A stretch of DNA of 64,000 nt, taken from positions 36,189-100,188 of the forward strand of contig NZ_PKIZ01000011.1 of NCBI RefSeq assembly GCF_002847825.1. Direction: 5' to 3'. This DNA comes from Kytococcus schroeteri. GTDB lineage: Bacteria > Actinomycetota > Actinomycetes > Actinomycetales > Dermatophilaceae. Made by a program: the position numbers and the translations under genes. The notes under the pieces are model-generated. The model was not told where the DNA came from. It saw only the letters and a program-made list of their open reading frames with translations, and made no database searches. This document shows positions 8,444 through 16,802 of the stretch, piece by piece (position 1 is the first letter of the stretch; every line of letters begins with the position of its first letter).

Positions 8444-10098
8444 GGCGCTCCCGCGGAGGGGCGTGGGTCCCCCTGCTCTGGGCGGCCCTGCCCCTGGCCT
8501 TCCTGGCCGTCTTCTTCGTGCTGCCCGTCGGCACGATGGTGGGACGCGGCCTGGCCCCGCACGGCCAGCTCGACCTCTCGGTGGTGCCCGAGGTGCTGGG
8601 CCGCAGCCGCACCCTGCGCGTGCTCGGCTTCACCGTGGCGATGGCGCTGGCCGGCACCGCGGTGACCGTGCTGCTCGGCGTGCCCACGGCCTTCGCCCTG
8701 TACCGGCTGCGCCTGCCGCTGCGGGGCCTGCTGCGCTCGTGGGTGGTCATGCCCTTCGTCATGCCCACCGTGGTGGTGGGCGTGATGTTCCGCAGCCTGC
8801 TCAGCCCGCAGGGGCCGCTGGGATTCCTGGGCTGGGACGGCACGCCGTGGGCCATCGGGGCGGCGTTCGTGTTCTTCAACCTGGCCGTGGTGGTGCGCAC
8901 CGTGGGCGGGGCCTGGGCCGGGCTGGACCGCCGCGCCGAGGAGGCCGCCGCCTCGCTGGGTGCGGCGCCCTGGCAGGTGCTGCGCGACATCACCCTGCCC
9001 CGCCTGGCCCCGGCCATCACGAGCGCCGCGGTGGTGGTCTTCCTGTTCTGCAGCACCGCCTTCGGGGTGGTGCTCACCCTCGGCGGGTTGCGCCACCGCA
9101 CCCTGGAGACCGAGATCTACCTGCTGACCACCCAGTACCTGGACCTGCGGGCCGCCGCCGTGCTCTCGGTGCTGCAGGTGGTGACCGTGGCCCTGCTCGT
9201 GGGGACGGCCGCCCGGCTGCGCGGCTCCGCGCGGGCCACGGGGGCGGGGGCGGCGCCGCGCCCGGTGCGCCGGGGCGACCTGCCCGCGGTGGCCGTGGCT
9301 GTGGCCGTGCTGGCCTTCGTCACCGCACCGGTGGCCACCTTGGTGGTGCGCTCGCTGCAGGTGCGCACCGCGGAGGGGACTGCCTGGTCGCTGCGCAACT
9401 ACCGCGCTCTGTCCTCCCCGGAGGCGGCCGCCGACGCCGGCCTCCAGGTCACTGTGCTCCAGGCGCTGGAGAACTCCTGGCGCGCCGCGGTGGACGGCAC
9501 GATGGTGGCGCTCGTGCTGGGGGTGCTCGTCGCCATCGCGCTCTCGCGGCCCACCCGCACGCCGGCCCGGGCGGCCACCGTCCGCGTGCTCGACCTGCTC
9601 TTCATGGTGCCGCTGGGGGTCTCCGCGGTGACGGTGGGCTTCGGCTTCCTCATCGCCCTGGACTCCCCGCCGGTGGACCTGCGCAGCTCACCGCTGCTCG
9701 TCCCGTTGGCGCAGGCGCTCGTGGCCGCCCCGCTGGTGGTGCGCACCCTGACCCCGGTGCTCCAGGGCATCGACGACCGGCAGCGGCAGGTGGCCGCCTC
9801 CCTGGGGGCCCCGCCGTGGCGGCAGTTCCTCACCGTGGACGCCCGCCTGGCCGCCCGCCCCGCTGCCGCTGCGGCTGGCTTCGCGCTCGCGGTGTGCCTG
9901 GGGGAGTTCGGCGCCACGAGCTTCCTGGCCCGACCGGACGCCCCGACCGTCCCCGTCGTCATCGCCGAGCTGGTGGGCCGTCCCGGCGGCTCCGGCTTCG
10001 GCCTCGCCCTGGCGGCCAGCGTGCTGCTGGCCGCCGTGACCGTGGCCGTCATGGCCGTGGTCGACCGCCTCGCCCCGTCCGCCGGAGGTTCCTGGTGA
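8440..10098 (+). CDS. thiP: Thiamine ABC transporter permease
   Basis: The protein has 552 residues with about 12 membrane segments, made of two fused binding-protein-dependent permease domains. Each has an EAA loop: EEAAASLGAAPWQVLRDITLP in the first half, and RQRQVAASLGAPPWRQFLTV in the second. The GTG at 8440 overlaps the thiB stop by 4 bp and gives the short Arg-rich N-terminus expected before the first membrane span. It forms the membrane channel of the TPP-regulated importer. ThiP and iron FbpB permeases share this architecture; the riboswitch and gene order decide for thiamine. Confidence 0.92.
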   Translation: MRRSRGGAWVPLLWAALPLAFLAVFFVLPVGTMVGRGLAPHGQLDLSVVPEVLGRSRTLRVLGFTVAMALAGTAVTVLLGVPTAFALYRLRLPLRGLLRSWVVMPFVMPTVVVGVMFRSLLSPQGPLGFLGWDGTPWAIGAAFVFFNLAVVVRTVGGAWAGLDRRAEEAAASLGAAPWQVLRDITLPRLAPAITSAAVVVFLFCSTAFGVVLTLGGLRHRTLETEIYLLTTQYLDLRAAAVLSVLQVVTVALLVGTAARLRGSARATGAGAAPRPVRRGDLPAVAVAVAVLAFVTAPVATLVVRSLQVRTAEGTAWSLRNYRALSSPEAAADAGLQVTVLQALENSWRAAVDGTMVALVLGVLVAIALSRPTRTPARAATVRVLDLLFMVPLGVSAVTVGFGFLIALDSPPVDLRSSPLLVPLAQALVAAPLVVRTLTPVLQGIDDRQRQVAASLGAPPWRQFLTVDARLAARPAAAAAGFALAVCLGEFGATSFLARPDAPTVPVVIAELVGRPGGSGFGLALAASVLLAAVTVAVMAVVDRLAPSAGGSW

Positions 10099-10841
10099 CG
10101 TCATCCGATGCCGAGCCCACCCGCCCCGCCGAGACCGACCGCCCTGCCGAGACCGACCGCCCCGCTGGCCTGGAGGTGCGCGGCGCCACCGTGGACTTCC
10201 CCGCGCGCCGTGGCTCCGTCCGCGCCCTGGACGCCGTGGACCTCGACCTGCCCCGCGGCACCATGACCGCCGTCCTCGGCCCCTCCGGGTGCGGCAAGAG
10301 CACGCTGCTGCGTGTGGTGGCCGGCCTCGAGCAGGTCGCAGCCGGCACGGTGTGCTTCGGCGGACGGGAGGTCACCGGCGTGCCACCGCACCGCCGCAAC
10401 TTCGTGCTCGTCTTCCAGGACGGCCAGTTGTTCGACCACCTCTCCGTGGCCGACAACGTGGGCTACGCCCTGCGCCTGCGCGGCGTCTCCCGCGCCGCCC
10501 GCCGGCAGCGCACGGCCGAGCTGCTGGAGCAGGTGGGCCTGCCCGGCACCCAGGACCGCGACCCGCGCACCCTCTCCGGCGGCCAGCGGCAGCGTGTGGC
10601 CCTGGCGCGGGGGCTGGCCGCGGACCCGGACGTGCTCCTGCTCGACGAGCCCCTCAGCGCCCTCGACCGCGACCTGCGCGTGGCCCTGGGGCAGGACCTG
10701 CGGCGCCTCGTGGCCGAGAGCTCGACCACCGCGCTGCTGGTGACCCACGACCACGACGAGGCCCGGCTGGCCGACGCCGTGGTGCTCATGGACGCCGGCC
10801 GGGTGCTGCGCCGCGGCTCCCCGGAGGAGGTCCTCGGCTGA
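10095..10841 (+). CDS. thiQ: Thiamine ABC transporter ATP-binding protein
   Basis: The protein has 248 residues. It shows Walker A GPSGCGKST, Q-loop QDGQLF, signature LSGGQRQRVALARGL, Walker B VLLLDEPLSALD and switch histidine VTHDHDEA. The GTG at 10095 overlaps the thiP stop and has a GGAGGT ribosome binding site. The first 20 residues contain a short duplicated PAETDR motif not needed for function. It powers thiamine import and completes the thiB-thiP-thiQ operon. Confidence 0.92.
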   Translation: MTSSDAEPTRPAETDRPAETDRPAGLEVRGATVDFPARRGSVRALDAVDLDLPRGTMTAVLGPSGCGKSTLLRVVAGLEQVAAGTVCFGGREVTGVPPHRRNFVLVFQDGQLFDHLSVADNVGYALRLRGVSRAARRQRTAELLEQVGLPGTQDRDPRTLSGGQRQRVALARGLAADPDVLLLDEPLSALDRDLRVALGQDLRRLVAESSTTALLVTHDHDEARLADAVVLMDAGRVLRRGSPEEVLG

Positions 10842-10883
10842 CTGCGGTGGCACTCGTGCCGCCGGCGGGCGACGATGGTGGGC

Positions 10884-11597
10884 ATGACCCAGACCCCCAC
10901 CGGTGACCTCGCCGCACGCCTGGCCGCCATCACCCACCGCTTCCGTGCCTCCGAGGAGGTGGAGGACCTCGCCGCGGAGATCTGCCGCGCGGCCCGCGAA
11001 CTCGTGGGCGAGGGGTGCGAGGTGGCCGTGACGCTGCTGCGGGCCGGGGGCCGCATCGACACCGTGGCCGCGACGGTACCGGTCTGCTTCGAGGTGGACC
11101 GCTTCCAGGAGCAGTACGGCGAGGGGCCGTGCGTCTCGGCCGTCCGGGAGGCCCCGGTGACCCACCTGCCCGACACGGCCACCGACACCACCTGGCCCCG
11201 CTTCAGCCGCTGGGCCGCCGACCACGGCGTGGCCTCGATGATGGGCGTGCGCCTGCACACCTTCGAGGGGGCGGTCGACGAGGTCGGCGGCGCCGGCCTG
11301 GGGGCGCTGAACTTCTACGCCGACGCCCCGCACCGTTTCGACGACGACGCAGAGCACCGGGCTCGCCTGGTGGAGGCCCCCGCCTCGCTGGCGCTGAGCC
11401 ACCGCCAGCACATCAGCCACCTGCACCGCGCCCTGGACAGCCGGGACCTCATCGGGCAGGCCAAGGGTGTGCTCATGGAGCGCACTGGGGCCGGCCCCGA
11501 GGGGGCCTTTGAGTTGCTGCGCCAGCGCTCCCGCACCACCAACGTGCGGCTGGCCGAGGTGGCCCGCGAGGTCGTCACCGGGGACACAGGGGACTGA
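10884..11597 (+). CDS. GAF and ANTAR domain RNA-binding regulator
   Basis: The protein has about 237 residues. An N-terminal GAF domain (YGEGPCVSAVREAPVTHLPD) is followed by a C-terminal ANTAR domain starting near ALDSRDLIGQAKGVLMERTG. ANTAR domains bind paired hairpins in nascent RNA and cause antitermination. This GAF-ANTAR layout is common in actinobacteria, and its targets are usually unknown. The ATG at 10884 was chosen; another ATG at 10875 is in frame. It follows thiQ by 42 bp but probably has its own promoter. A strong terminator ends it. Confidence 0.88.
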   Translation: MTQTPTGDLAARLAAITHRFRASEEVEDLAAEICRAARELVGEGCEVAVTLLRAGGRIDTVAATVPVCFEVDRFQEQYGEGPCVSAVREAPVTHLPDTATDTTWPRFSRWAADHGVASMMGVRLHTFEGAVDEVGGAGLGALNFYADAPHRFDDDAEHRARLVEAPASLALSHRQHISHLHRALDSRDLIGQAKGVLMERTGAGPEGAFELLRQRSRTTNVRLAEVAREVVTGDTGD

Positions 11598-11607
11598 TGG
11601 ATGCGCC

Positions 11608-11640
11608 GGAGGGCGGCCCGTCGGTGACGGACCGCCCTCC
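11608..11640. terminator. Hairpin terminator between converging genes
   Basis: A 15-bp stem with one mismatch joins 11608-11622 with 11626-11640 around a 3-nt loop. It lies 11 nt after the ANTAR gene stop and 21 nt from the stop of the converging amino-acid permease gene, so it can serve both. Confidence 0.8.
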
Positions 11641-11660
11641 GGGTGTGTGGGGTGCGGGGG

Positions 11661-13145
11661 TCACTCGGTGGAGAGCCACCCCTGCTGCAGACCCACCACT
11701 GCCGCGATGAAGCCCACGAGCATGATGCCGAACACGACCCACTCGTAGCCCTTCATGGCCGGGCGCACGCGCCCCTCCTTCTGGGCCCACAGGTAGACCA
11801 GTAGGCCGGGCACGTAGAACAGCATGGTCATGAGCAGGTAGTTCAGGCCGCCGGCGTAGATCAGCCACAGCGAGTAGAGCGCGGCGATGGCGGCCATCAC
11901 CACGTGCACCATCGAGGCGCCCCGGCCGTTGCGGTGGCGCCAGGCCAGGGCCGCGCCGTAGAGGGCCGAGAGCAGATAGGGCAGCAGGATCATCGAGCCG
12001 GCCATGAGGATGACCACCAGGTAGTTGGACCCGGCGAAGTGGGCGTAGATGATCGAGGCCTGCAGCGCGAGGGCGCTCACGAGCACCGACCACGTGGCGG
12101 TGCCGTGCTTGTTCTCCGTGGCCAGGCCGCGGGGCATGGCGCCGTCGCGGGCGGTGACGCTGAGGATCTCGGCGCACAGCAGCATCCAGGCCAGCAGGGC
12201 GCCGATGACGGAGACCAGCAGGCCCACGCTCACCAGGCCGGCACCCCAGGGGCCGACGGCCTCCTTGAGCACGCCTGCCATGGACGGGTCCTGCAGGCCG
12301 GCCAGCTCGGCCTGGCTGAGGATGCCGGCGCTGAGCATGTTGACCGCCACCAGCAGGGCGATGACGCCGAGGAAGCCCACCACGGTGGCCTTGGAGATGT
12401 CCTTGCGGTTGCGGGCGCGCTGGGAGTACACGGTGGCGCCCTCGATGCCGACGAACATCCACACGGTCACGATCATCATGCCGCGCACCTGGGTGAGAAT
12501 GCTGTCGCCGGTGGTCTCGTGGCCCCAGAAGTCGGTGGAGAAGACGCCGTAGTCCCAGGCCACGGCCGTGAGCACCACGAAGGCCAGGATGGGCACGATC
12601 TTGGCGATGGTGATGACCAGGTTGAAGCCCGCGGCCTCCCGGACGCCGCGCAGCATGAGGGCCACGTAGAGCCACAGCAGCACGGTCTGCCCGGCCAAGG
12701 AGGCGAGCGTGTTGCCCTCGCCAAAGATGCTCGGCCACCAGAGGCCGAGCGTGGAGAAGACGAGGATGAAGTAGGAGAGGTTGCCCAGCAGGGCGCTGAT
12801 CCAGTAGCCCCAGGCCGAGGAGAAGCCGAGGAAGCGACCGAAGCCGTCGCGGGCGTACCCGTAGACGCCGCCGTCGGGGTTCGGGGCCAGTCGGGCCAGG
12901 AGCGTGAAGGTCAGGGCGAGCATGAGCATGCCGACGCCGGTGATGCCCCACCCGATGAGGAGGGGGCCGGGGGCCGCGGCCTGTGCCATGTTCATGGGCA
13001 GGCCGAAGATGCCGCCGCCGACCATGGAGCCGACGACCAGCGCGGTGAGCTGCGGCAGGCCGAGGGTCGACTGCTTCTGGTCGCCGTCGGTGCCGCCGGA
13101 GCCGCTGGTGGGCTCGGTGTCAGGGGTGGTGAGGGGGGTTGCCAT
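11661..13145 (-). CDS. APC-family amino acid antiporter (arginine/ornithine type)
   Basis: The protein has 494 residues and about 12-13 membrane segments. It begins the transport core with GLPQLTALVVGSMVGGGIFG, the TM1 glycine motif of APC transporters, followed by NPDGGVYGYARDGFG. Overall it is most like the basic amino acid/polyamine antiporter group (ArcD, LysI, YjdE). No arc or decarboxylase genes are adjacent, so the substrate is not fixed. The ATG at 13145 was preferred to the one at 13160. The gene is divergent from the TetR remnant at 13335. Confidence 0.85.
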   Translation of the reverse strand: MATPLTTPDTEPTSGSGGTDGDQKQSTLGLPQLTALVVGSMVGGGIFGLPMNMAQAAAPGPLLIGWGITGVGMLMLALTFTLLARLAPNPDGGVYGYARDGFGRFLGFSSAWGYWISALLGNLSYFILVFSTLGLWWPSIFGEGNTLASLAGQTVLLWLYVALMLRGVREAAGFNLVITIAKIVPILAFVVLTAVAWDYGVFSTDFWGHETTGDSILTQVRGMMIVTVWMFVGIEGATVYSQRARNRKDISKATVVGFLGVIALLVAVNMLSAGILSQAELAGLQDPSMAGVLKEAVGPWGAGLVSVGLLVSVIGALLAWMLLCAEILSVTARDGAMPRGLATENKHGTATWSVLVSALALQASIIYAHFAGSNYLVVILMAGSMILLPYLLSALYGAALAWRHRNGRGASMVHVVMAAIAALYSLWLIYAGGLNYLLMTMLFYVPGLLVYLWAQKEGRVRPAMKGYEWVVFGIMLVGFIAAVVGLQQGWLSTE

Positions 13146-13280
13146 GCGCACATTCTGCACGGCTCGGGCCCGGTTCCCGGGGTGCCGAGCGTGACGCTCC
13201 CCGCATCAGCTGTGCGGCCGGTCACACGCTCGTGGGGCGATTCGTTGACGTGGTGCCGAATGCGGGGGAGGGGAGAGGGT

Positions 13281-13328
13281 CTTGCACGACGGGCAAGTTT
13301 GCACGCAGTGCATCTTCCTTCCTACGCT
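13281..13328 (+). promoter_or_regulatory. Candidate TetR operator and promoter
   Basis: Two short dyads lie upstream of the TetR gene: CTTGC-N7-GCAAG (13281-13297) and TGCAC-GCA-GTGCA (13300-13312). A -10-like TACGCT (13323-13328) ends 6 nt before the ATG at 13335. TetR regulators often bind such dyads over their own promoter. The assignment is by position only. Confidence 0.4.
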
Positions 13329-13334
13329 GGTGCC

Positions 13335-14007
13335 ATGTCACTGAGAGCGGCCCACAAGGAACGCACGCGGGCAGCCCTCGTGGCTGCCCGCGGCCCGGGT
13401 CGTCGACTCCGACGGCATCGCCGCGCTGACGGCCGAGGCCGTGGCCGAGCAGGCCGGCGTCTCGCGCCGCACCCTCTTCAACTACTTCGGCAGCGTCGAG
13501 GAGTGCCTGCTGGCCCCGGTCGGCTCCGCGCTGGAGGCGGTCGTGGCCGAGTTCGACCGGGCGCCGGCCGGCACGCCGCCGCTCGACGTGCTCCGTGAGG
13601 CCCTGCCGCGCGTGTTCGACGAGGCGCGTTTCGAGCACTTCGCCCGCATCCGCGCCGTGGCCACCTCCAGCCCCACCCTCGAGCGGGCCGAGGCCACGTT
13701 GGTGGCCCGCTGCGTCGCCGATGCCGTGCACCTGCTGAGCGATCGCCTGCGCACCCCCGGCGGGTCGGTCGACCGGCTCTACCTCGGGGGGCTGGTCCGC
13801 AGCGGCCTCGGCGTCATCGAGACCGCGGCCGGGGTCTGGCTGGAGGAGACCTCCGGGCGGGCCGACGCGGACTCCCGCGCCCTCTTCCTCGAGCACGCCC
13901 GCCGTGCCCTGGACCACCTGCGTGCCGGGTACGGCAGCGCCCCCGCTTCCCCCGAACCCTCCCTCGACACGACCACCCTCCCCACGACCCCGGAAGGACG
14001 GGCCTGA
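13335..14007 (+). pseudogene. TetR-family regulator, frameshifted
   Basis: The gene starts normally at 13335 (MSLRAAHKERTRAALVAA). The frame then shifts near 13388-13392, beside a run of Cs, and the helix-turn-helix continues in another frame as RVVDSDGIAALTAEAVAEQA then GVSRRTLFNYFGSVEE. The rest of the ligand domain is open to 14007. Read across one extra base, the protein is a normal TetR of about 224 residues. The longest start in the second frame (GTG 13441) lacks the first recognition helices. It probably controls the MMPL exporter, whose ATG overlaps its stop (TGATG). Either a sequencing error or a real loss-of-function mutation explains the shift. Confidence 0.8.
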
Positions 14008-16760
14008 TGGCCGAACGTCTCTACTCCCTCGGCCACTGGGCCTCCCGCCACGTGTGGCCGGTCCTGCTGGCCTGGCTCCTCGTGCTCGGCGCCGTCGGCG
14101 GTGCCGCCGCGGCCTTCTCCAAGCCGCTGAGCACCGAGTTCACCATTCCCGGCACCGAGTTCCAGCGGGTCAATGACCAGCTGAAGTCCGAGCTGCCCGA
14201 CGCCGCCGGCGGTGTGGGCACCGTCGTGTTCTCCACGCGGGACGGCTCGGAGTTCACCTCCGAGCAGCGCCGCGCCATCGCCGCCACCGTCAAGGACTTC
14301 GCCGACTCCGAGGGCGTGACCGGGGCGGAGAACCCCTTCGCCCTGCAGAAGCGCATCGACGGCAGCGGCGACGAGCTGGAGAAGGGCCGCAAGGAGCTGG
14401 CCTCCGGTCGCAAGGAGGTGGAGGCCGGGCGCGAGAAGCTCGAGAAGGCGAAGGCCGACCTCGCCGACGGCCGCAAGCAGCTGGAGAAGGGCCGCAAGGA
14501 GCTGGCCTCCGGCCGCAAGCAGCTCGAGGGCAAGCGCACCGAGCTGGAGCAGGCCGAGGAGCAGCTCGCCGCCCTGCGCGCCCAGGCCGGGCCGGACGAC
14601 CCCCGCGTGCAGGGCATGACCGCCCAGCTCGAGCAGGGCCGCGCCCGCCTCGAGGCCGGCGAGAAGGAGCTCGAGGCCGGGCAGGCCGAGCTGGAGCGCA
14701 ACGAGAAGAAGCTCCGCGCCGGCCAGCAGCAGGTGCGCCAGAACGAGAAGAAGCTCGACGACGCCGAGTCCGACCTCGCCGACGGCCGCACGCAGCTGGA
14801 GCAGGGCGAGGCCCAGCAGAAGATGTCCGAGGGCATGCGCTTCGTCGCCTCCTCCGGCACCACCGCGTACACCCAGATCCGCTTCACCGAGCAGCTCAGC
14901 AGCCTGCCCATCGAGCAGCGCGAGGCCGTCATGGCCAAGGCCGACGGGCTGTCCGAGCACGGCATCACCACCACCTTCTCGGAGGAGATGAGCCAGGACG
15001 CGAGCTCCATCATGGGGCCCGGCGAGATCATCGGCCTGGCCGTGGCCGCCCTCGTGCTGCTGGTCATGCTCCGCGGCCTGCTCGCCGCCGGGCTGCCGCT
15101 GGTCAACGCCGTCATCGGCGTGGCCGTCGGGGTCGGGGCCGCCATGGCCCTCAGCTCGGTGGTGACGATGCAGAGCATCACCCCGGCGCTGGCCGTGATG
15201 CTCGGCCTGGCGGTCGGCATCGACTACACGCTGTTCATCCTGCACCGCCACCGCACCCAGATGGCCTCCGGCATGGACAAGCACGAGTCCCTCGGCCTGG
15301 CCACCGGCACCGCGGGCAACGCCGTGGGCGTGGCCGGCGCCACGGTCGTCATCGCCCTGGCGGCGCTCACCCTCACCGGCATCCCCTTCCTGTCCGTGAT
15401 GGGCCTGGTGGCCGCCGGCACCGTGCTGGTGGCGGTGCTGCTGACCTGGACCCTGGGGCCGGCGCTCATGTCGCTCCTCGGTGACCGCGTGCTCGGCCGT
15501 CGTGGTCGCGCCGCCCGCCGCGCCGAGCTGGACGCCCGCGCCCACGCCGCCACCCCGGCCGAGAAGCGCGCCGCCGGTGGTGCGACCTCGGCCTGGAAGC
15601 ACGTCACGCCCGAGGACGACCACCCCCGCTGGACCCGCTGGGTGACCCGTGCCCCGTGGCTCACCGTGGCCGCCGTGGTGGCCGTCCTGGGCACGATGGC
15701 GTGGCCGGTCACCGACATGCGCCTGGGCATGCCCGACGGCTCCACCGCCCCTGCGGCGTCGCAGGGCTACCAGACCTTCGACACCATCCGCGAGGAGTTC
15801 GGTCCCGGTGCCAACGGCGCCCTGGTGGCCATGGCCGAGGCGCCCGAGGGTCTGAGCAAGGCCGAGGTGGCCGAGCGCCAGACCTCCATCGGGATGGCCC
15901 TCAAGGACGTCGAGGGCGTGGACCACGTGGTGCCCATCGGCACCAGCGAGGACCGCTCGGTGATGGCCTTCCAGATCACGCCGACCACCGGCCCCGGCGA
16001 CGCGGCCACCGTGGACACCGTCAACCGCCTGCGCGACGCCGCCACCGGCATCGAGCAGGAGGACCACGTGGAGCTGGGCTTCACCGGCCTCACCGTGGCC
16101 AACATCGACGTCTCCGACGCACTGGCCAGCAGCCTGCCGCTGTACCTGGCCGTGGTGGTGGGCCTCAGCCTGCTGCTGCTGGTGCTCGTCTTCCGCAGCC
16201 TGCTCGTGCCGCTGGTGGCCACCGCCGGCTTCCTGCTGAGCGTCGGGGCGGCCTTCGGTGCCGTCGTCGCGGTCTACCAGTGGGGCTGGCTGGGCCCGGT
16301 CTTCGCGGTCAACGAGGGCGGACCCATCCTGTCCTTCCTGCCCACCATCGTCATCGGTGTGCTCTTCGGGCTGGCCATGGATTACCAGATGTTCCTCGTC
16401 TCCGGCATGCGCGAGGCCTGGGCCCACGGGGCCAGCGCCCGCGAGGCGGTGCACAAGGGCTTCGGCGCCGGGGTCTCGGTGGTCACGGCCGCCGCGCTCA
16501 TCATGGTGTCGGTGTTCGCCGGCTTCATCCACGCCGAGCTGGTGATGATCCGGCCGATGGGTCTGGGCCTGGCGCTGGGCGTGCTCGTGGACGCCTTCGT
16601 GGTGCGCATGACGCTCACCCCGGCCCTCATGCACCTCCTGGGCGAGAAGGCGTGGTGGATGCCGCGCTGGCTCGACCGGCTGCTGCCGGACCTCGACGTG
16701 GAGGGCGCCAAGCTGCAGCGCAGCCACGGTGTGGACGCCGAGGGGCACACCACGGCGTGA
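14007..16760 (+). CDS. MMPL/RND-family transporter with coiled-coil extracytoplasmic domain
   Basis: The protein has 917 residues with two MMPL membrane bundles (about residues 340-500 and 705-880), preceded by TM1 (15-40). Between TM1 and TM2, roughly residues 120-270, is a Lys/Glu-rich coiled coil with a seven-residue period (ELEKGRK, ELASGRK, EVEAGRE, KLEKAKA, DLADGRK). TM signatures include GLAVGIDYTLFILHRHR and GLAMDYQMFLVSGMRE, with the Asp residues expected for proton coupling. MMPL proteins export lipids or hydrophobic compounds using the proton gradient. The coupled TetR remnant suggests ligand-induced export. Confidence 0.9.
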   Translation: MAERLYSLGHWASRHVWPVLLAWLLVLGAVGGAAAAFSKPLSTEFTIPGTEFQRVNDQLKSELPDAAGGVGTVVFSTRDGSEFTSEQRRAIAATVKDFADSEGVTGAENPFALQKRIDGSGDELEKGRKELASGRKEVEAGREKLEKAKADLADGRKQLEKGRKELASGRKQLEGKRTELEQAEEQLAALRAQAGPDDPRVQGMTAQLEQGRARLEAGEKELEAGQAELERNEKKLRAGQQQVRQNEKKLDDAESDLADGRTQLEQGEAQQKMSEGMRFVASSGTTAYTQIRFTEQLSSLPIEQREAVMAKADGLSEHGITTTFSEEMSQDASSIMGPGEIIGLAVAALVLLVMLRGLLAAGLPLVNAVIGVAVGVGAAMALSSVVTMQSITPALAVMLGLAVGIDYTLFILHRHRTQMASGMDKHESLGLATGTAGNAVGVAGATVVIALAALTLTGIPFLSVMGLVAAGTVLVAVLLTWTLGPALMSLLGDRVLGRRGRAARRAELDARAHAATPAEKRAAGGATSAWKHVTPEDDHPRWTRWVTRAPWLTVAAVVAVLGTMAWPVTDMRLGMPDGSTAPAASQGYQTFDTIREEFGPGANGALVAMAEAPEGLSKAEVAERQTSIGMALKDVEGVDHVVPIGTSEDRSVMAFQITPTTGPGDAATVDTVNRLRDAATGIEQEDHVELGFTGLTVANIDVSDALASSLPLYLAVVVGLSLLLLVLVFRSLLVPLVATAGFLLSVGAAFGAVVAVYQWGWLGPVFAVNEGGPILSFLPTIVIGVLFGLAMDYQMFLVSGMREAWAHGASAREAVHKGFGAGVSVVTAAALIMVSVFAGFIHAELVMIRPMGLGLALGVLVDAFVVRMTLTPALMHLLGEKAWWMPRWLDRLLPDLDVEGAKLQRSHGVDAEGHTTA

Positions 16761-16802
16761 CCCGACGGTCGGGGGCAGGTGGCCCGCCGTAGGCTGCCCC
16801 CG

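Noticed and set aside
14370..14830. DNA tandem repeat
   Set aside because: The periodicity is at protein level (seven residues) with varied codons, so it is a coiled coil and not a recent DNA repeat.
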